A stretch of 64,000 bases of DNA from Dillenia suffruticosa (GCA_033439265.1 JAVTVX010000009.1:6537109-6601108); one strand, 5' to 3'; numbered from the stretch's first letter, positions 24,762-37,646 are shown. Notes: a model not told the origin generated them from the sequence alone. Translations and numbers: made by a program.

Positions 24762-25671
24762 TCAGTTATTCTTAGGTGGGTGAGATTTGGCCATATGATA
24801 GTCAGCACTGAATGCAATAAAGCCAAGCATTTTGGTCTTCAGAGTGTGGTGAATCTTAGCACCCCCTTTACACTCTACATTCAACTTTCCTTTCCCTTTA
24901 TCATTACATTTTGTAACAGAGTGTTTTGAACCTGAATCTTTTGAATTTGCTCCCACCAAGTCTCCTTCTTGGCCTGTTTCTTTGCTCAAGTCCTTCTCTG
25001 CCAACATCTTCCTTCCTTCAAGCTTCTTCTTCTTCCCAATTTCAATCATGGCAGGAGCAGCATCCAACACAATCTATCAATGAACAAGATGCTCCAAATG
25101 GTCAGCTTTTTACCTAAATAATGTCTTAAAATGTGAAAAAGAAGAAGAAAACTGTACATAACACAACTGCTTGCAATAAAACTTCTACCTTTTCATCATT
25201 GACTGCATTCACTTCAACTGCTGCATTCTGATTTCCATCGGCAGCCGTCGCCTTCATGTCTAGAAGACCCGAATGAATTAGTTAGTTGTGCCTCCACTTG
25301 TGTTTCATTAGTAAGTGAAAACAAGTCGAATTTAACCAAATAGTAAAATGCTCAAGCTTGACTCATTTAGCAAAACAATCTAAAAATTGTGGCAAGACTT
25401 CAGCTCAAACAAGCTTTTCTCGAGTCAAGCTCAAGTTGAATCCAAGTGGCTTGTTTAATTTACACATAAATCACAGTCAGGTAGCTTCATCTTCAAGCTT
25501 GGCTTGTTTGGCATTTTGGAACTAAGCGTAACAAGATTATTTCTAGTCAAACTCGAGCAAGGAAAAGAGGAGAAGGAATTTACCTTCAATTGTATCTGCA
25601 ATCATAAATCTTGCATGCTGAAAAATGAGCAAAAGCACAAGTAGAAAGCTAATAAACCTTACAGACGCCAT
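24762..25671 (-). CDS. RGF/GOLVEN/CLEL-type peptide hormone precursor, three exons
   Basis: Minus strand; exons 25671-25584, 25259-25189 and 25073-24762, all with GT/AG ends and consistent phase, giving 156 residues. Exon 1 encodes a signal peptide (MASVRFISFLLVLLLIFQHA). The middle is lysine- and glutamate-rich and poorly conserved, as usual for these precursors. The C-terminus is FSADYHMAKSHPPKNN. The last 13 residues align with RGF1 at D1, Y2, H8, P9, P10 and N13. In the family the tyrosine is sulfated by TPST and the second proline hydroxylated, and the peptide is released by subtilases and seen by RGI/RGFR receptor kinases to control root meristem activity and gravitropism. Exon 1 ends in phase 1 and could also splice to the exons at 24422-24008. 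Confidence 0.82.
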
Positions 25672-25750
25672 TTTGTTTTCTTTCCTTTTTGAGAGTAATA
25701 ATGTTTGCACTCCTCAACATAAGAGAGAGGGATCCTCAAGAGTAGAGGAA

Positions 25751-25760
25751 GTCTATTTAT
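25751..25760 (-). promoter_or_regulatory. Likely TATA box of the peptide gene
   Basis: On the minus strand the sequence reads CATAAATAGAC about 85 bases upstream of the start codon. This would put transcription start roughly 50-60 bases before the ATG. Confidence 0.5.
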
Positions 25761-26442
25761 GGATTCCAATTTCATATTCAAGTCAAAGCTAGGATCTCAA
25801 CAACATGCTTTTTGTCTAATTTTCTTAATAGAAAATTGTTCTTGGTACATGCTGTACTTTGGGGGACTCAAAACAACAAAACAATGTTCAAAGCATGAAT
25901 TAAAAAAACCGTTTAAAACAGTTCTCAGGTTTGGCTTCAAAATGTTAGGAAAGTGGTTATGTCTACGATTGAGTGGGATCAAATATACGAGTGAGCGGTG
26001 CCTCTGCCGCCATGCATGAAACGAGGAGGGTTTGCTTGGTAGCCTGGGTTGGCTGCACAGAAAACCTAGTGTTTTTTTTTTTTATTTTTTTGGGTATCCT
26101 TGCCTTAGAACTTTGAACTAATACTAGCCAATTTAGCCAGGGTTACCTTCTCATTCAAACCTTGTTTTCTCAGTATTTAAAACAAGAGTAAATTCAGAAA
26201 TTTATATTAAAAATGGTAGCCGTGGTCGTGTGCCCGTGAGATCCGCCCGTATGGGAAGGGGTGGGGAGCCTTTGGCGTGGCGGTGCATAGGGTTGGGGGT
26301 GGGGATTCCCTCCTTACGGGGTGCAAGTATGGGAAGTGAGAAATGGTCCTTGCCCCTCATCCGAGGAGGGATGCCTAAAATATATAAACGACTATTTCGT
26401 AATATAGATACATAGAAAAGCTATTTTAGTAATTTAATTTAT

Positions 26443-26490
26443 ATATATATGTATGTATATATATATGTATATATATATATATATGTATGT
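26443..26490. repeat. TA/TG-rich microsatellite
   Basis: Alternating TATATA runs broken by TATG units. Confidence 0.85.
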
Positions 26491-27123
26491 ATCGTTTGAA
26501 ACTCTTCATCAATAATCAATGTTTAAACCACATATAAGGATTTTTCAACTTCGACTTCAACTACAACAAATTCTGTTAGAGTATGAAAAAAAAAAATTAA
26601 ATTGAAAGAGCAATTTTGCCCCCTTTTTAATCACAATACAACAAGTTATAGCTAGGTTAGAATTAAGCCACTATTTAGAGGAGCATGTATTGCCTCTTAT
26701 TGTGCATTTTTACATATTAGCTTGATATAATATATATGGATTAAAATGTTTGAGAAGATATTTGAATTCGAAATCCCTAAAAAAATGAATGATTTTTTAT
26801 ATTTGATCGATCAGTATTTAATAACTAATTTTTTGCATTTGAATTTTTTAATTTTTAAATAGTGCAAAAATCCCGCAAGTAGGGAAATTCTCCCACAAGG
26901 GGCGTGATGCCATCCCCCGGCGACAGGGCAAATCTTATTATTTTTTGAAAAAAAAAAAGAAGCATCTAAAATATTTTAATGATATTTTTAAATTTTAAAA
27001 ATTATAATTTTTAGCGGTTTTTCTAAAACTTTCAAAATATTTTTAAAAATCCATTAAAGGTTTATATATTATGATTTTTATTCTCAAAATTTTAGGGGAA
27101 GTGGCTACTGTCACACTTCCTTG

Positions 27124-27715
27124 GCTACTGTTTGTAAGGCCCCAATCTCGTGCAGATATGATTTAATAATTTAGAATCTCTTGAAATTGTTTTAAGAGCT
27201 TTTAGAAACTGAACTCAATGATATTCACGGGCTTGAGAGTAATTGCTTTGAACTATAAACTTAATAAAGACTTTGCTCCCGACATTGCACAAATATATAT
27301 TTTGTGAACTAGTCACTCTTTTGTGGTTATAATGGCAAAAGAAAACCAACGTTTCAATGACTGAACACCGATACACTTTAAATAAAATTTTGAATTCAAG
27401 TTTTATGTATGATGAGAACAAGCGTCAAAGAGTTTTTTTTTTTAATTTTAATTTGATTTAAATTAAATTTAATCAGATTTAAAATGATTATCGAATACTA
27501 ATAATTTAAAAAATAATAATAATAATGACGGTGGAAAAGACTTAAAATGTTTTCTATTTTGGTTCAAAATTGCACTGCTTTCCCTCCCTACTTATAAACT
27601 TCTCAACCTGGTGCAGACGGGATTTAAGTTCTTATAATTTTTGGTACTATTTTAAGAATTTTTAATAGTTGAATTAATTGATATTCATGACTTAGGAACA
27701 ATTTGGGACAGGAGA
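27124..27715. repeat. Pair of diverged direct repeats of about 110 bases
   Basis: Copies at about 27144-27250 and 27606-27715 share GTGCAGA, GATTTAA, ATTTTAAGA/GTTTTAAGA, and AATTGATATTCA/AATGATATTCA in the same order, about 460 bases apart. Origin unknown. Confidence 0.5.
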
Positions 27716-28260
27716 GACTTACAAATGCGCAAGTTGGCCACAGGCACAAATTCTATTACCGTGAAGGATACCCCAACTAGGTATTTGTCTTATACATGAA
27801 CACAACTTACTGTGGAGAGATTGTTTCAAGTGGCCCTCGACTAGTAAACTATTACTCATGTGTCTTGGTTTGGCTTTGACTAAAGTGGTGGTCCTATTTT
27901 GGGAGAAGAGCCAGAGTCTGCCTGACTGTGCGGATGAGGAGTAGCACAAAATCCCAGCTGCGGCTTAACCAGACCTGGACAATGGTTTCCCATTATATCA
28001 ATTTTATTGAATGCTCGGATAAAAATATTATATTTTTAAATTAATTTTTGAATTTAAAATTTAAAAATAATAAAAAATTTTATAAAAAGAGCTTCCTCTA
28101 AAATTAAATCCGACTGTGATTACAGTAAGAATTGTGGTAGTTTGACAAATGTTGAAGTTATACTCCACCAAAATCAATTCCATTTTTTGATGTAAAAACT
28201 TATTAACAAAATTTATAATTTTAATTTTTATAAAAAATTAATTTTTAATTTTATAGCTCT

Positions 28261-28287
28261 ATTATATATATATATATATATATATAA
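28261..28287. repeat. (TA)n microsatellite
   Basis: Uninterrupted TA run of about 25 bases. Confidence 0.9.
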
Positions 28288-31207
28288 TTTTTATTTTAAA
28301 AGAAAACAAAAAGGAGTTAATTTGAGACAAATTATAGTTATGGGGGGGTCTCATTGAAGAGAATACTGCTAGCTGCATTGTATGAGAAAAAGATTATATA
28401 AATTTTGGTCACGAGAAATTTATAGCATTTTTGTTATAATTTATTTATTTATTTATTTATTCTTGTGATTTGGTTTAAGTACCTAAAGGGGATTAAAATT
28501 GAAGAATGCTACCATAATTGTTGAAGATAACAATTCATGTACGAACTTATTCTTCCTTGCTTTCTCCTCCGCTTCTTTTGGGAGAAACTCTTCTCACATT
28601 TCTCGGGAGAGGAATGCAAGTTTAAAATATTAATTTGTTATTCTGCATGCATCACTGATTTATGTTTAGGGTAGAACCGGTGCATAATAGATTATAAAAA
28701 TTGTGAATAAATTTATTTATTTTTTACTTAACCATTGATATTCAAAAATATAATAAATCCGATTTAAATAGTTAAGTAATTCAATTTAAGTAATAACTCT
28801 CTCGATATCTATTTTTCTATTGGTTAAACAAGTCTAATATCCAATTACAAGACTCAGAAATCGTTCGTATAAAATCTATTTAATAAGTATTAATTTGTTG
28901 ACTCAATAAAATTTTAAAATATATATATATATAATCTTGAGTCTAAATCATATATGCATTACAAATTTTTTGAAAGAAGAGTTTTATTTATATGATTCAA
29001 TCTGAAGTTTGTAAAAAATTATAAGCTAAGGAGGTGGTGATTGGGATGCCTAGCTCCCAATGAAAGCCGACAAAGTAGGAGATTTTGAGGGAACATGGGC
29101 AAGTGGTTATTGCATTGAATCACTGACCTAACCACACATCATGATTAACTATTCAACAAATATTACTGTTAGGTTAATTAATTATTATTATTATTATATA
29201 TATTAATAGTTGCTCCTAGTCCTAGATCTTGCTGCAACATTGTGAAACTGTAAACCACAGTCATTTCTTTTCTAGAGAAAATGCATGTGAAAATCTTAAT
29301 TACTTTTATAGAAGCTCTTCCACATGGGGCAGCAATCTTGAAATACCCTTAAAAGGAGAGGAAATGTTAACTATTTCCCCTCCTACCAAAGATATCCCAA
29401 GTGAAAAAGGAAAGCAAGGAAAGATAATGAATAGTGATTTGTACAAATACTCATTGGTCTATTGGAGTCATACTACCTTCCCCAAATCACAAAATATGAT
29501 TTATTTTTGTTTCACGCTTGCAAAGAGGTTCAAAAGTAAATATGGGTCTTCATGATTATTTGCACTAAAACAAAATCCAATTTCTGTACGGCAAACAATC
29601 AAACAGGTGGGTGGCTCAATTTATCAGTGCACCTTTAGGTACTTTTTGAAGTATGTTGGAACATTTGTTTTAATGGAAATTTAAAAGAAGTTGAAACAGT
29701 GCCATGTTCTCCTTCTTGGTGTTTGGTGTTGCATTTGTACACAAAATGTGTACGGTAAAGGGGGGTTTTGGTTTGGGAAAGGCATAGGGATTCTTACTTT
29801 CTGCGTGGAGATTTGAAGATGTGCAGTGTGAGATGTTGGTAAAAGAGCAAAGAGAGCGCTTTCGTTTGGGAATTTGGTGTTTTCAAACATGGGGGGTTTC
29901 GGAAGAAAATAGAAAGTTGGCTTGCCTTTATTGGACATAGTCACGTGCATCTAATAAACAAATGGTAATCTGTTTCCAAGTTCAAGAAAAAGGGCTTTGC
30001 TTTTTGCTTGGAGAAGTTTCAAAGAAAACCCATCAAAGGTGATATGGGGTTTGTCAGCATGGTGAGTAGACACTTGCAAATCATTGAATATGGCCAAAAA
30101 GATAGTGTCTATATGGAAAATAAATGACAAGTGTGCGACAGTAAATCTATCAATCCCTCTGGATCAAATCTCTCTACTGTAATTATCGAGAGCATTGAAT
30201 TTTGGAGTATATCCCCTACTGGTCTGATTGAAATTTGAATACAGACATGAACATTTGAAGGCAAAGTTCAGTTTGTCATTATATTGTATAGACTGCAAAA
30301 TCAATAACTAAGATTTTATACTTTGATTATGTTATGCCGGGTTTATAATACAAAATTAAAAATTATATATTTCGAATCATGATCAATTTCTTCATAAAAT
30401 TTTATTGATTTTTTTATAAATTTTTCCTGTTCATCACAGATTGAATCAATACTATATTTTTCACGATATTAAACTCCAAACTCTGAATGCTTTTAATGTC
30501 CAAACTCTCAGACTATGTATAGGAAGATTAAAAACTTCACTCTCTCTATAGTCTTCGTTCGGGGAGATTGGAATTCAATGAAGAAGAGAGGGCCGAAGGT
30601 TAACTTCTCTTAACCATTCCCCCCTAACCTTTTAATTAATTTAAGTTTAAATTGAAAAATGCCTTTGGGCATAACAACCTTCATGTTATGTCATATTAAA
30701 TCATTTAGTCATTTTTTTTTTAATTTATATAAAAGTGGAAAACACTGAATTTGAGGCTGAGGGTACAGAAAGAAAGGAAGCATATGTTGGGTTACTGCAA
30801 AAATGATAAAGTTTTTTCTAATTTACTTGTCAGATGTTTTAGCAGACTGCATATCAGAAAATTGAACTAATTAATTTGGGCGCCGGTTTATCTTGCAAGA
30901 ACCACCAAGACAAACAACAAACAACAATCCTATTTTCTTGTATAATAGTGTGAAAATAATACTTATTTTTCATCCATCCTAAGAAAATCTTAAATTTTTC
31001 CAATTTTAAATCCTCTAAGTTATTTAGTGTAACGATTGAATAATTAGAAAATGTTCGTGTACACAAATTCAATAATAAAGGCCTCAAGAATTTGTCAAAA
31101 GCCATATAAATTTTGTGTATATATTTATTTATTACCATTTAGTATTAGGTGTTCACAAATTGCTTAAATTTAAAATCTTTATTTTAAACTTGGCAAAACA
31201 ATAACAA

Positions 31208-31280
31208 GCCCATCCAGCATAGTAGGTAGAACTTAAGGCTCTTAACCTTGTAGTAGTGGGTTTCAGCCCCACGGTGGGCA
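31208..31280 (+). tRNA. tRNA-Lys(CTT)-like, array unit 1
   Basis: 73 bases. Acceptor arms GCCCATC and GGTGGGC pair, anticodon CTT within GGCTCTTAACC. The D arm (CATAGTAGGTAGAAC) and T arm are altered from the plant tRNA-Lys consensus. Probably a pseudogene. Confidence 0.6.
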
Positions 31281-31697
31281 TTTCTTTTAAATTTTTAATT
31301 TTGTTGTGTCTATTTGTAGAGGTCCAAAATATACTTAAACAAACTTTTTTGGATGCCAAACACAAATTCGAAATGGGAATTCGTTTGTTTGTTTCATAAA
31401 TTCGTATCATTTCTTATTTAAAATCAGCTGGTGCCTTTTGAATCACGGACCATCCTAAATCCAAGTCTGTCAATCTCAATAACATGCAATACTACCCTCT
31501 TCTCTTTAACTTTAGGACAACATATACGATCTGCAAAAGGTTTTTTTTTTTTTTTCATTCTTTGCTTCCTAAAGCATCAGCTCATTGCAACTGTCGCACT
31601 TATTACAAATTAGCTAATGTATTGGTCTTATTATACTGCTCAAATTTGTGATTAGACCATGAGTGAATGAGACGAGTGTTCACCAAAACAGTATCAA

Positions 31698-31770
31698 ACA
31701 TGTCTAACTCAGTCAGTAGAGCACATGATTCTTAAATCTGTGGTCATGGGTTCAAGCCCTATACTGAGGA
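31698..31770 (+). tRNA. tRNA-Lys(CTT)-like, array unit 2, degenerate
   Basis: 73 bases in register with the others. CTT is kept, but the acceptor arms (ACATGTC, ACTGAGG) no longer pair well. Probably a pseudogene. Confidence 0.5.
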
Positions 31771-32252
31771 CTTCTTTTGAATTTTCATTTTGTTGTAGGG
31801 TAGTCCAGTTTGTATTTTGAGTTTGGTTGGGTTTCTTTGGGTTTGGGCTTGGGAGCCATTCATAGGTCTATTTGCAAAGGTCCATTATATACTCAAACAA
31901 AAGTTTTTTGGATGCCAAACCCAAATTTGAACTCGGGATTCGTTTATTAACTTCATAAATCAATATCATTTCCTACTTGAATTCAGTTGGTGCATTTTTG
32001 AATCAGGGACCTTCTTAAAACCTAGTCTCTCAGTCTCAAACACTTGCAGTAGTTCCCTCTTCTCTTTGACTCCAGGACAGCACCATATACTTTCTAAGGA
32101 AGGGCTTTTCTTTCATTCTTTGCTCCCTAATGTGGCAGCTCATTGCAACTCTCGCATCTCATACAAATTTGGCAAATGTATTGGTCTCATTAGCCCAAAT
32201 TAGCAATTAGACTGTGAGTGGAGTGGAGGGGTGTCCACCAAAAGCATAACAA

Positions 32253-32325
32253 GCCCATCTAGTTCAACCGATAGAGCGCAAAACCCTTAACCTTGTGGCC
32301 GTGGGTCCAGGCTCCATGGTGGGCT
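32253..32325 (+). tRNA. tRNA-Lys(CTT)-like, array unit 3
   Basis: 73 bases; acceptor GCCCATC/GGTGGGC pairs; CTT in ACCCTTAACC. The anticodon stem and T loop (GGTCCAGGC in place of GGTTCGAGC) carry changes. Confidence 0.55.
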
Positions 32326-32668
32326 CTTCTTTTGAATTTTAATTTTGTGCAGGGGTGGTTCTCTTTGTATTTTTGGGTTTGGTTGAATTTCTTTGGGTTT
32401 GGACTTGGGAAGCCATTGACAGCTTTATTTGCAGAGTTCTAAAATATACTTAAACAAATTTTTTTGGATGCCAAAACCAAATTTGAATTGGGTATTCATT
32501 TATTAGCTTCATAAATTCATTTCTTACTTGCACTAAACTGGTAGCTTTTGAATCAATAAATTCTAGTCTTCCGGTCTCAATCACATGCGGTACTTCCCTT
32601 TTCTCTTTTACTCTAGGACATTACCATATGTTTTTTTAGGAAGGGCTTTCTTTTATTCCTTGCTCCCT

Positions 32669-35255
32669 CACTGCAAAATAACACAGTTTTAGCGACGGAT
32701 TTAGCGACGAAAAATTTTTCGTCGCTAATAGCGCATCGCAAAAATTTAGCGACGAAAAACAGAAATCCGTCGCTAAAATAGTGACAAATTTAGCGACAAA
32801 AAATTTTTATCGCTAAATTTAGCGACGAATACAAAAAATCAGTTGCTAAATTTAGCGACGGATCCGAGGAATTCGTCGCTAAATTATATGATATGTAATT
32901 ATTTTTTTATTTATTATATATTTTTTATTTAATTATTATATTAATATTTTATTTTATTTTATTAGCGACGGATCCATGAATCCGTCGCTAAATTATATTA
33001 TATACAATTATATTTTTTATTTATTTTATACATTTTATTTAATTATTATATTAATATTAATATCTTTATTTAATTAGCGACGAATGCTTGATCCGTCGCT
33101 AACTTGCACTCGATGACATCCCCTACTTCGGCTCCCGCGCCCCTGGATCCCGCGCACGAGCCTCATTGCTCCAACTCACGAGCCCACCCGGCCCACCCTG
33201 GGCCCCGCCCGCATCACCAACCTCTGCCCCTGCCCTGCACACGCCTGCTCACCCCAGCACGCCCCAGCCATGCTTGCTCGCCCCAGCCCCTGCTGCCTTG
33301 CAAAAAATCCCTGAAAAAACCCTCAAAATGCCTACAGCCCGGTTCGAACACCTGCGCAAAAACAAAATGTTAGAGTACCCAACCACCACACCACATCTTA
33401 CCTTTAATCATACTTTTATTTTATTTTTACTTATTATCTAATTCTAAATATTAATTAAAGAAAAAAAAGTTTATATCAAATAATAAAATGCTAATTAAAA
33501 TAAACTAATAAATTAATTAAAAATAAAAAATATTATTCTTTAAAAAGATTTAAAAAATAAAATAAGAAAATATTTAAAAAATAAAAAAAATATTATTCTG
33601 TAAAAAATAAAAATAAAAAAGAAAAAAAATAAAATGCTAATGTAAAATATTAAAAAATAATAAATATGATTATTTAATATAAATTAATAAAATTACAAAA
33701 TAACAAAATAAAATAAAATGTTAAATGTTAAATTTAAAAAATTAAGTTTACCGATGAATTTTAAAATCCGTCGCTAAGTTAGCAACGGATTTTGGAATTC
33801 GTCGCTAAATCAATCGCTAAATAATAAAATATTTAAAAAATTAAAAAAATATTATTATTTAAAAATTAAAAATATTAAAAAAATAAAATGATAATTTAAA
33901 ATATTATAAAATAATAAATATGATTATTTAATATAAATTAATAAAATAACAAAATAAAATAAAATATTAAATGTTAATTTAAAAAAAATTAAATTTAGCG
34001 ACCGATCGTTGAATCCGTCGCTAAATTTGAGACAAATTTTTATATCCGTCCCTAAATCAGCGACGGATTCCGTAATTTGTCGCTAAATTTAGCGACGGAT
34101 TTCTAATTTGTCGCTAAATCCGTCGCTAAATAATAAAATATTAAAAAAATAATTTTAGTCTTTAAAAAATAAAAATATAAAATAATAAAATTAAATGCTT
34201 ATTTAAGATATTATAAAATATTAAATATGATTAGTTAATATTAATTAATAAAATAAAAGAATAATAAAATAAAATAAATGGATTACCGTTTATCAGTAGT
34301 TATCCATCTCACTGTCGCCATCCTCCGAAAAATACTGTTTGATCTACTTGCCAGACGAGATAGATCGTCGGAAGTGAATGTATTATATATGTGTTTCTTA
34401 CTGATGACAATAACGAATGAATATGAACAATTGAAATTTCACAAACAATTGAACTATATAAGAGAATTGAATGGATGTAGAAGACAAAAACACGAATGAT
34501 GAAATCGACAGTTTCGACTAATTGAAAATTATTTGTTATACATTGGTTGAATTATTTATTGTTAAAATTATCAAATTGATGAGAATTGTAATATTTAATA
34601 TGTATTTAATTCGATTTCGTTATTTAGAATATGTTAAAAATATTTCATAATAGAGTATAGAAAAAATTTTGTTCAGAAATTATTCATGAATTTTGAAATT
34701 CCGATAATAAATTAGCGATAAATTTAGTCACGAATATTTTATTTATGGCTAATTAGCGACAAATTTTGCCACAAACATTTTTTTGTGACTAATTAGTGAC
34801 GAAATTAGCCACGAATTTTGGAGTTTGTTGCTAAATTTTGTGATAAATATTTTTACCGTGACTAATTAGCAACGAATTTAGCGACGGAAAATTTTTGTAG
34901 CTAATTAGTGATGAAATTTGTGACGAAATATTTTCATCGCTAAATTTAGCGACAAATAAGAGTGTCCGTGACAAAATTTAGCCACAAAAATATTATTCGT
35001 CACTAATTAGCGACGAATTTGCAACGAAAAATTTTTTGTCACCAATTAGCGACGGATTTAGCGACAAAAATTTTTTCGTCCCCAATCAATAACAAATTTA
35101 GTCACGAATAATCTATCCGTCAGAAATTTAGCCACGAATAATTTTTCGTCGCTAATTTCGTTGCAAATTAGCGATAAAAAAAATATTCGTCGCTAAATCC
35201 TTCTCAAAATAGCAACGAAATTTTTTCGTCGCTAAAACCGTGTTTTTTTATAGTG
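32669..35255. mobile_element. Non-autonomous CACTA element, 2.6 kb, inside the tRNA array
   Basis: Left end CACTGCAAAATAACACAGTT, right end reverse-complemented CACTATAAAAAAACACGGTT. Flanking triplets are CCT and ACT, one mismatch from a 3-base duplication. Dense TTAGCGACGGA/TCCGTCGCTAA motifs fill both ends. A GC-rich block (33110-33320) is followed by a B-box-like GGTTCGAACAC and a CACCACACCAC stretch, then an AT-rich core with further motif clusters. The right half has GCGACGAATTT-type repeats. No transposase. The insertion site is CTTTGCTCCCT in the unit. Confidence 0.87.
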
Positions 35256-35381
35256 ACTGTTGTGGTAACCCATTGTAACTGTCGCATCTTAAACAAAATT
35301 AGTAAATGTATTGGTCTTATCAGACCACAAATTAGCAATTAGACAATGAGTGGAGGAGGGTGTCCACCAAAACAATAACAA

Positions 35382-35454
35382 GCTTGTCCAGCTCAATCAG
35401 TAGAGTGCAAGGCTCTTAACCTTGTGGTCGTGGGTTTGAACTCCACGGTGGGCA
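35382..35454 (+). tRNA. tRNA-Lys(CTT)-like, array unit 4
   Basis: 73 bases. The anticodon arm AAGGCTCTTAACCTTG is as in plant tRNA-Lys, and the T arm (CGTGGGTTTGAACTCCACG) pairs fully. The acceptor (GCTTGTC/GGTGGGC) pairs only through several G-U pairs. TTTCTTTTG downstream offers a Pol III terminator. Confidence 0.6.
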
Positions 35455-35936
35455 TTTCTTTTGAATTTTAATGTTGTTACACGGTGGTTTTGTTTGTATT
35501 TTCGGTTTGGTTCAGTTTCTTAGGGTTTTGGGTTGGGGTCCCATTGATAGGTCTATTTGCAGAAATCCATAATACACTCAAACAAATTTTTCTGGATGCC
35601 GAACCCAAATTTGAATTTGGGATTCGTTTATTAGTTCCGTAAATTAGTATCATTTTACTTGGGGCTCACGTGGTGTCTTTTGAATTAGGGACCATCCTAA
35701 ATCCTAGTCCTTTTAATCTGAATCAAACGCGGTACTTTCCTCTTCTCTTTGACTCCATGACATCACCATATACTTTTTGAGGAATGGCTTTCCTTCATTG
35801 TTTACTCCCAAATGTGGCAGCTCATTGCAACTGTTACATCAAATATAATATTAGCTAATGTATCGGTATTATTAGATTGCAAATTAGCGATTAAGACCGT
35901 GAATGAAGGGGAGGGGTGTTCACCAAAATAAAATAA

Positions 35937-36009
35937 ACCCGTCCAGCTTAGTTAGTAGAGCGCAACACTCTTAACTTTGTGATCGTGGGTTCGACTCTCA
36001 TGGTGGGCG
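35937..36009 (+). tRNA. tRNA-Lys(CTT)-like, array unit 5
   Basis: 73 bases; acceptor ACCCGTC/GGTGGGC with a mismatch in the first pair; CTT in ACTCTTAACT. It has the best B box of the array (GGTTCGACTC), and a run of T follows at once. Confidence 0.6.
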
Positions 36010-36279
36010 TTTTTTTTTAAATTTTAAAGTTGTTGCGAGGTAGTTCTATTTGTATTTTGGTGGGCGTTTCTTTTGAATTTTAAAGTTGTTGCGATGTGGT
36101 TCTATTTGTATTTTGGATTTCATTGGGTTTCCTGCACTTGGTCTGGAAGCCATTGACATGTTTATTGTTGAGGTCCATAACATACTCAAACAAATTTCTT
36201 TAGATGCCAAACCCAAATTTGAACAGGAGAGATTTGTTTATTAGTCTCAAAAACCAGTATCATTTCTTACTTGGGTTCA

Positions 36280-37375
36280 CATTACTGGAAAATAAAGTAT
36301 TAGCGACAGAAATATCTGTCGCTAATAATAAATATTCCGTTGCTGATGAGTATTAGCGACGAAAATTTTCTATTACTGAAAATTTTCTCGTTAAATATTA
36401 ACGACAGAAGACTATCGTTCACTAATTTTTTCTGACGGAGTAGCGATTAAAATTTTCGTCGCTATTTTTAAACAATTTATAAAACTATTAGCAATGTATT
36501 AACAATGGAATATTTCCATCATTAAAAATTTCGTCATTTATAGTTTTACATAATCCGCTAGCACCCGCACCCGCCCACCAGCAAGCCCTCCCATCGTCAC
36601 TGAAAATCTCATCGCTAAATATTTCTGATGGAAGACCATCGGAATTTTCTGTCACTGATAACTAAAAATTTCATTGCTTATAGTTTTACATAATCTGATA
36701 GTGCACGCGCCCAACCTTCTCTTCTTTTTTGTTCTAAAAAGTGTCATCACACGAACTCGAACATGGGCATACATGGAAAGTTTGAATTGTGACAACCACT
36801 ATACTACAATATCATATGTGATCTTTTTTTTATTTGTTATCTTATTCTCACATTTTAAAATAAAAAATAATATAAAATACTAATTTGTTATAAAATAATT
36901 AAATAATAAAATGCTTACTTAAAATAAAATAATAAATTATTTTAAAAAATAAAATAATTTTATTCTTTAAAAAGAAAAAATAAAATAAATAAAATAAAAT
37001 GCTAATTTAAAATATTATATATAATAAATATGATAAAATAATATTTTATAAAATAATAATATAAAATAATATAAAATCATAAAATAAAATAAAATAAAAT
37101 TATAATATAATATAATATAAAATGCTAATTAAAAAAGGATTAAATATTAACGACGGAAAATTTTCGTCACTAAAAATTTTGTCGCTAATCTGTTGCTGAT
37201 AATTTTAGTCTCTAAAATCAACGATAGAAATTTTTCGTTACTAATCTGTCGCTAATTTCTCAATAATGTTTACTTTTTTATTTTGCAATGTCTAATATTA
37301 ATCCATTGCTGATTTCTCGTTATTTTCAACGAAAATTTTTCCATCACTAATTTCATCACTAATTTTCTTGTAGTG
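36280..37375. mobile_element. Non-autonomous CACTA element, 1.1 kb, inside the tRNA array
   Basis: Left end CATTACTGGAAAATAAAG, right end reverse-complemented CACTACAAGAAAATTAG. Perfect TCA target duplication (36277-36279 and 37376-37378). Subterminal motifs are TTAGCGACAGAAAT and related. A small GC-rich patch (36555-36590), then CGCGCCCAACC, a GAACTCGAACATGGG segment and CAACCACTATAC reproduce the block order of the other CACTA elements. The site in the unit is TTGGGTTCA before GCTGGTGCC. Confidence 0.9.
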
Positions 37376-37646
37376 TCATCTAGTGCCTTTGGAATCAGGG
37401 ACCTTCCTAAATCCTAGTCTCTTAGTCTCAATCACATGCAGCACTTCCCTCTTCTCTTTAACTTGGGGAAATCACCATATCCTTATGAGGAAAGGCTTTC
37501 TTTCTTTCTTTCTTTGCTCTCTATTGTAGTAACTCATTGCAACTCTTGTCTCTCATACAAAATTAGCTAATGTATTGGTTTTATTAAGCCATAAATTAGC
37601 GATTGGATAGGACTCGAGGCAGAGGTGTCCACCAAAACAATAACAA

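Larger units (their letters stand above)
25765..31184. other. Gene-free spacer, 5.4 kb
   Basis: No gene recognised on either strand. It holds simple repeats (TA-rich at 26443-26490 and 28261-28287), a pair of diverged direct repeats near 27.1 and 27.6 kb, and long A/T tracts. Open frames at 27719-27949 and 29229-29555 have no family features or supporting splice structure. Confidence 0.5.

Noticed and set aside
27719-27949. 76-residue minus-strand open frame with fairly balanced composition
   Set aside because: No family recognised; it overlaps a diverged repeat region and has no supporting structure.
29229-29555. 108-residue open frame
   Set aside because: No recognisable domain, AT-rich surroundings, no splice or promoter support.
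33104-33441. Overlapping proline-rich open frames
   Set aside because: Same GC-rich block in another CACTA element; two frames are open at once because of composition.
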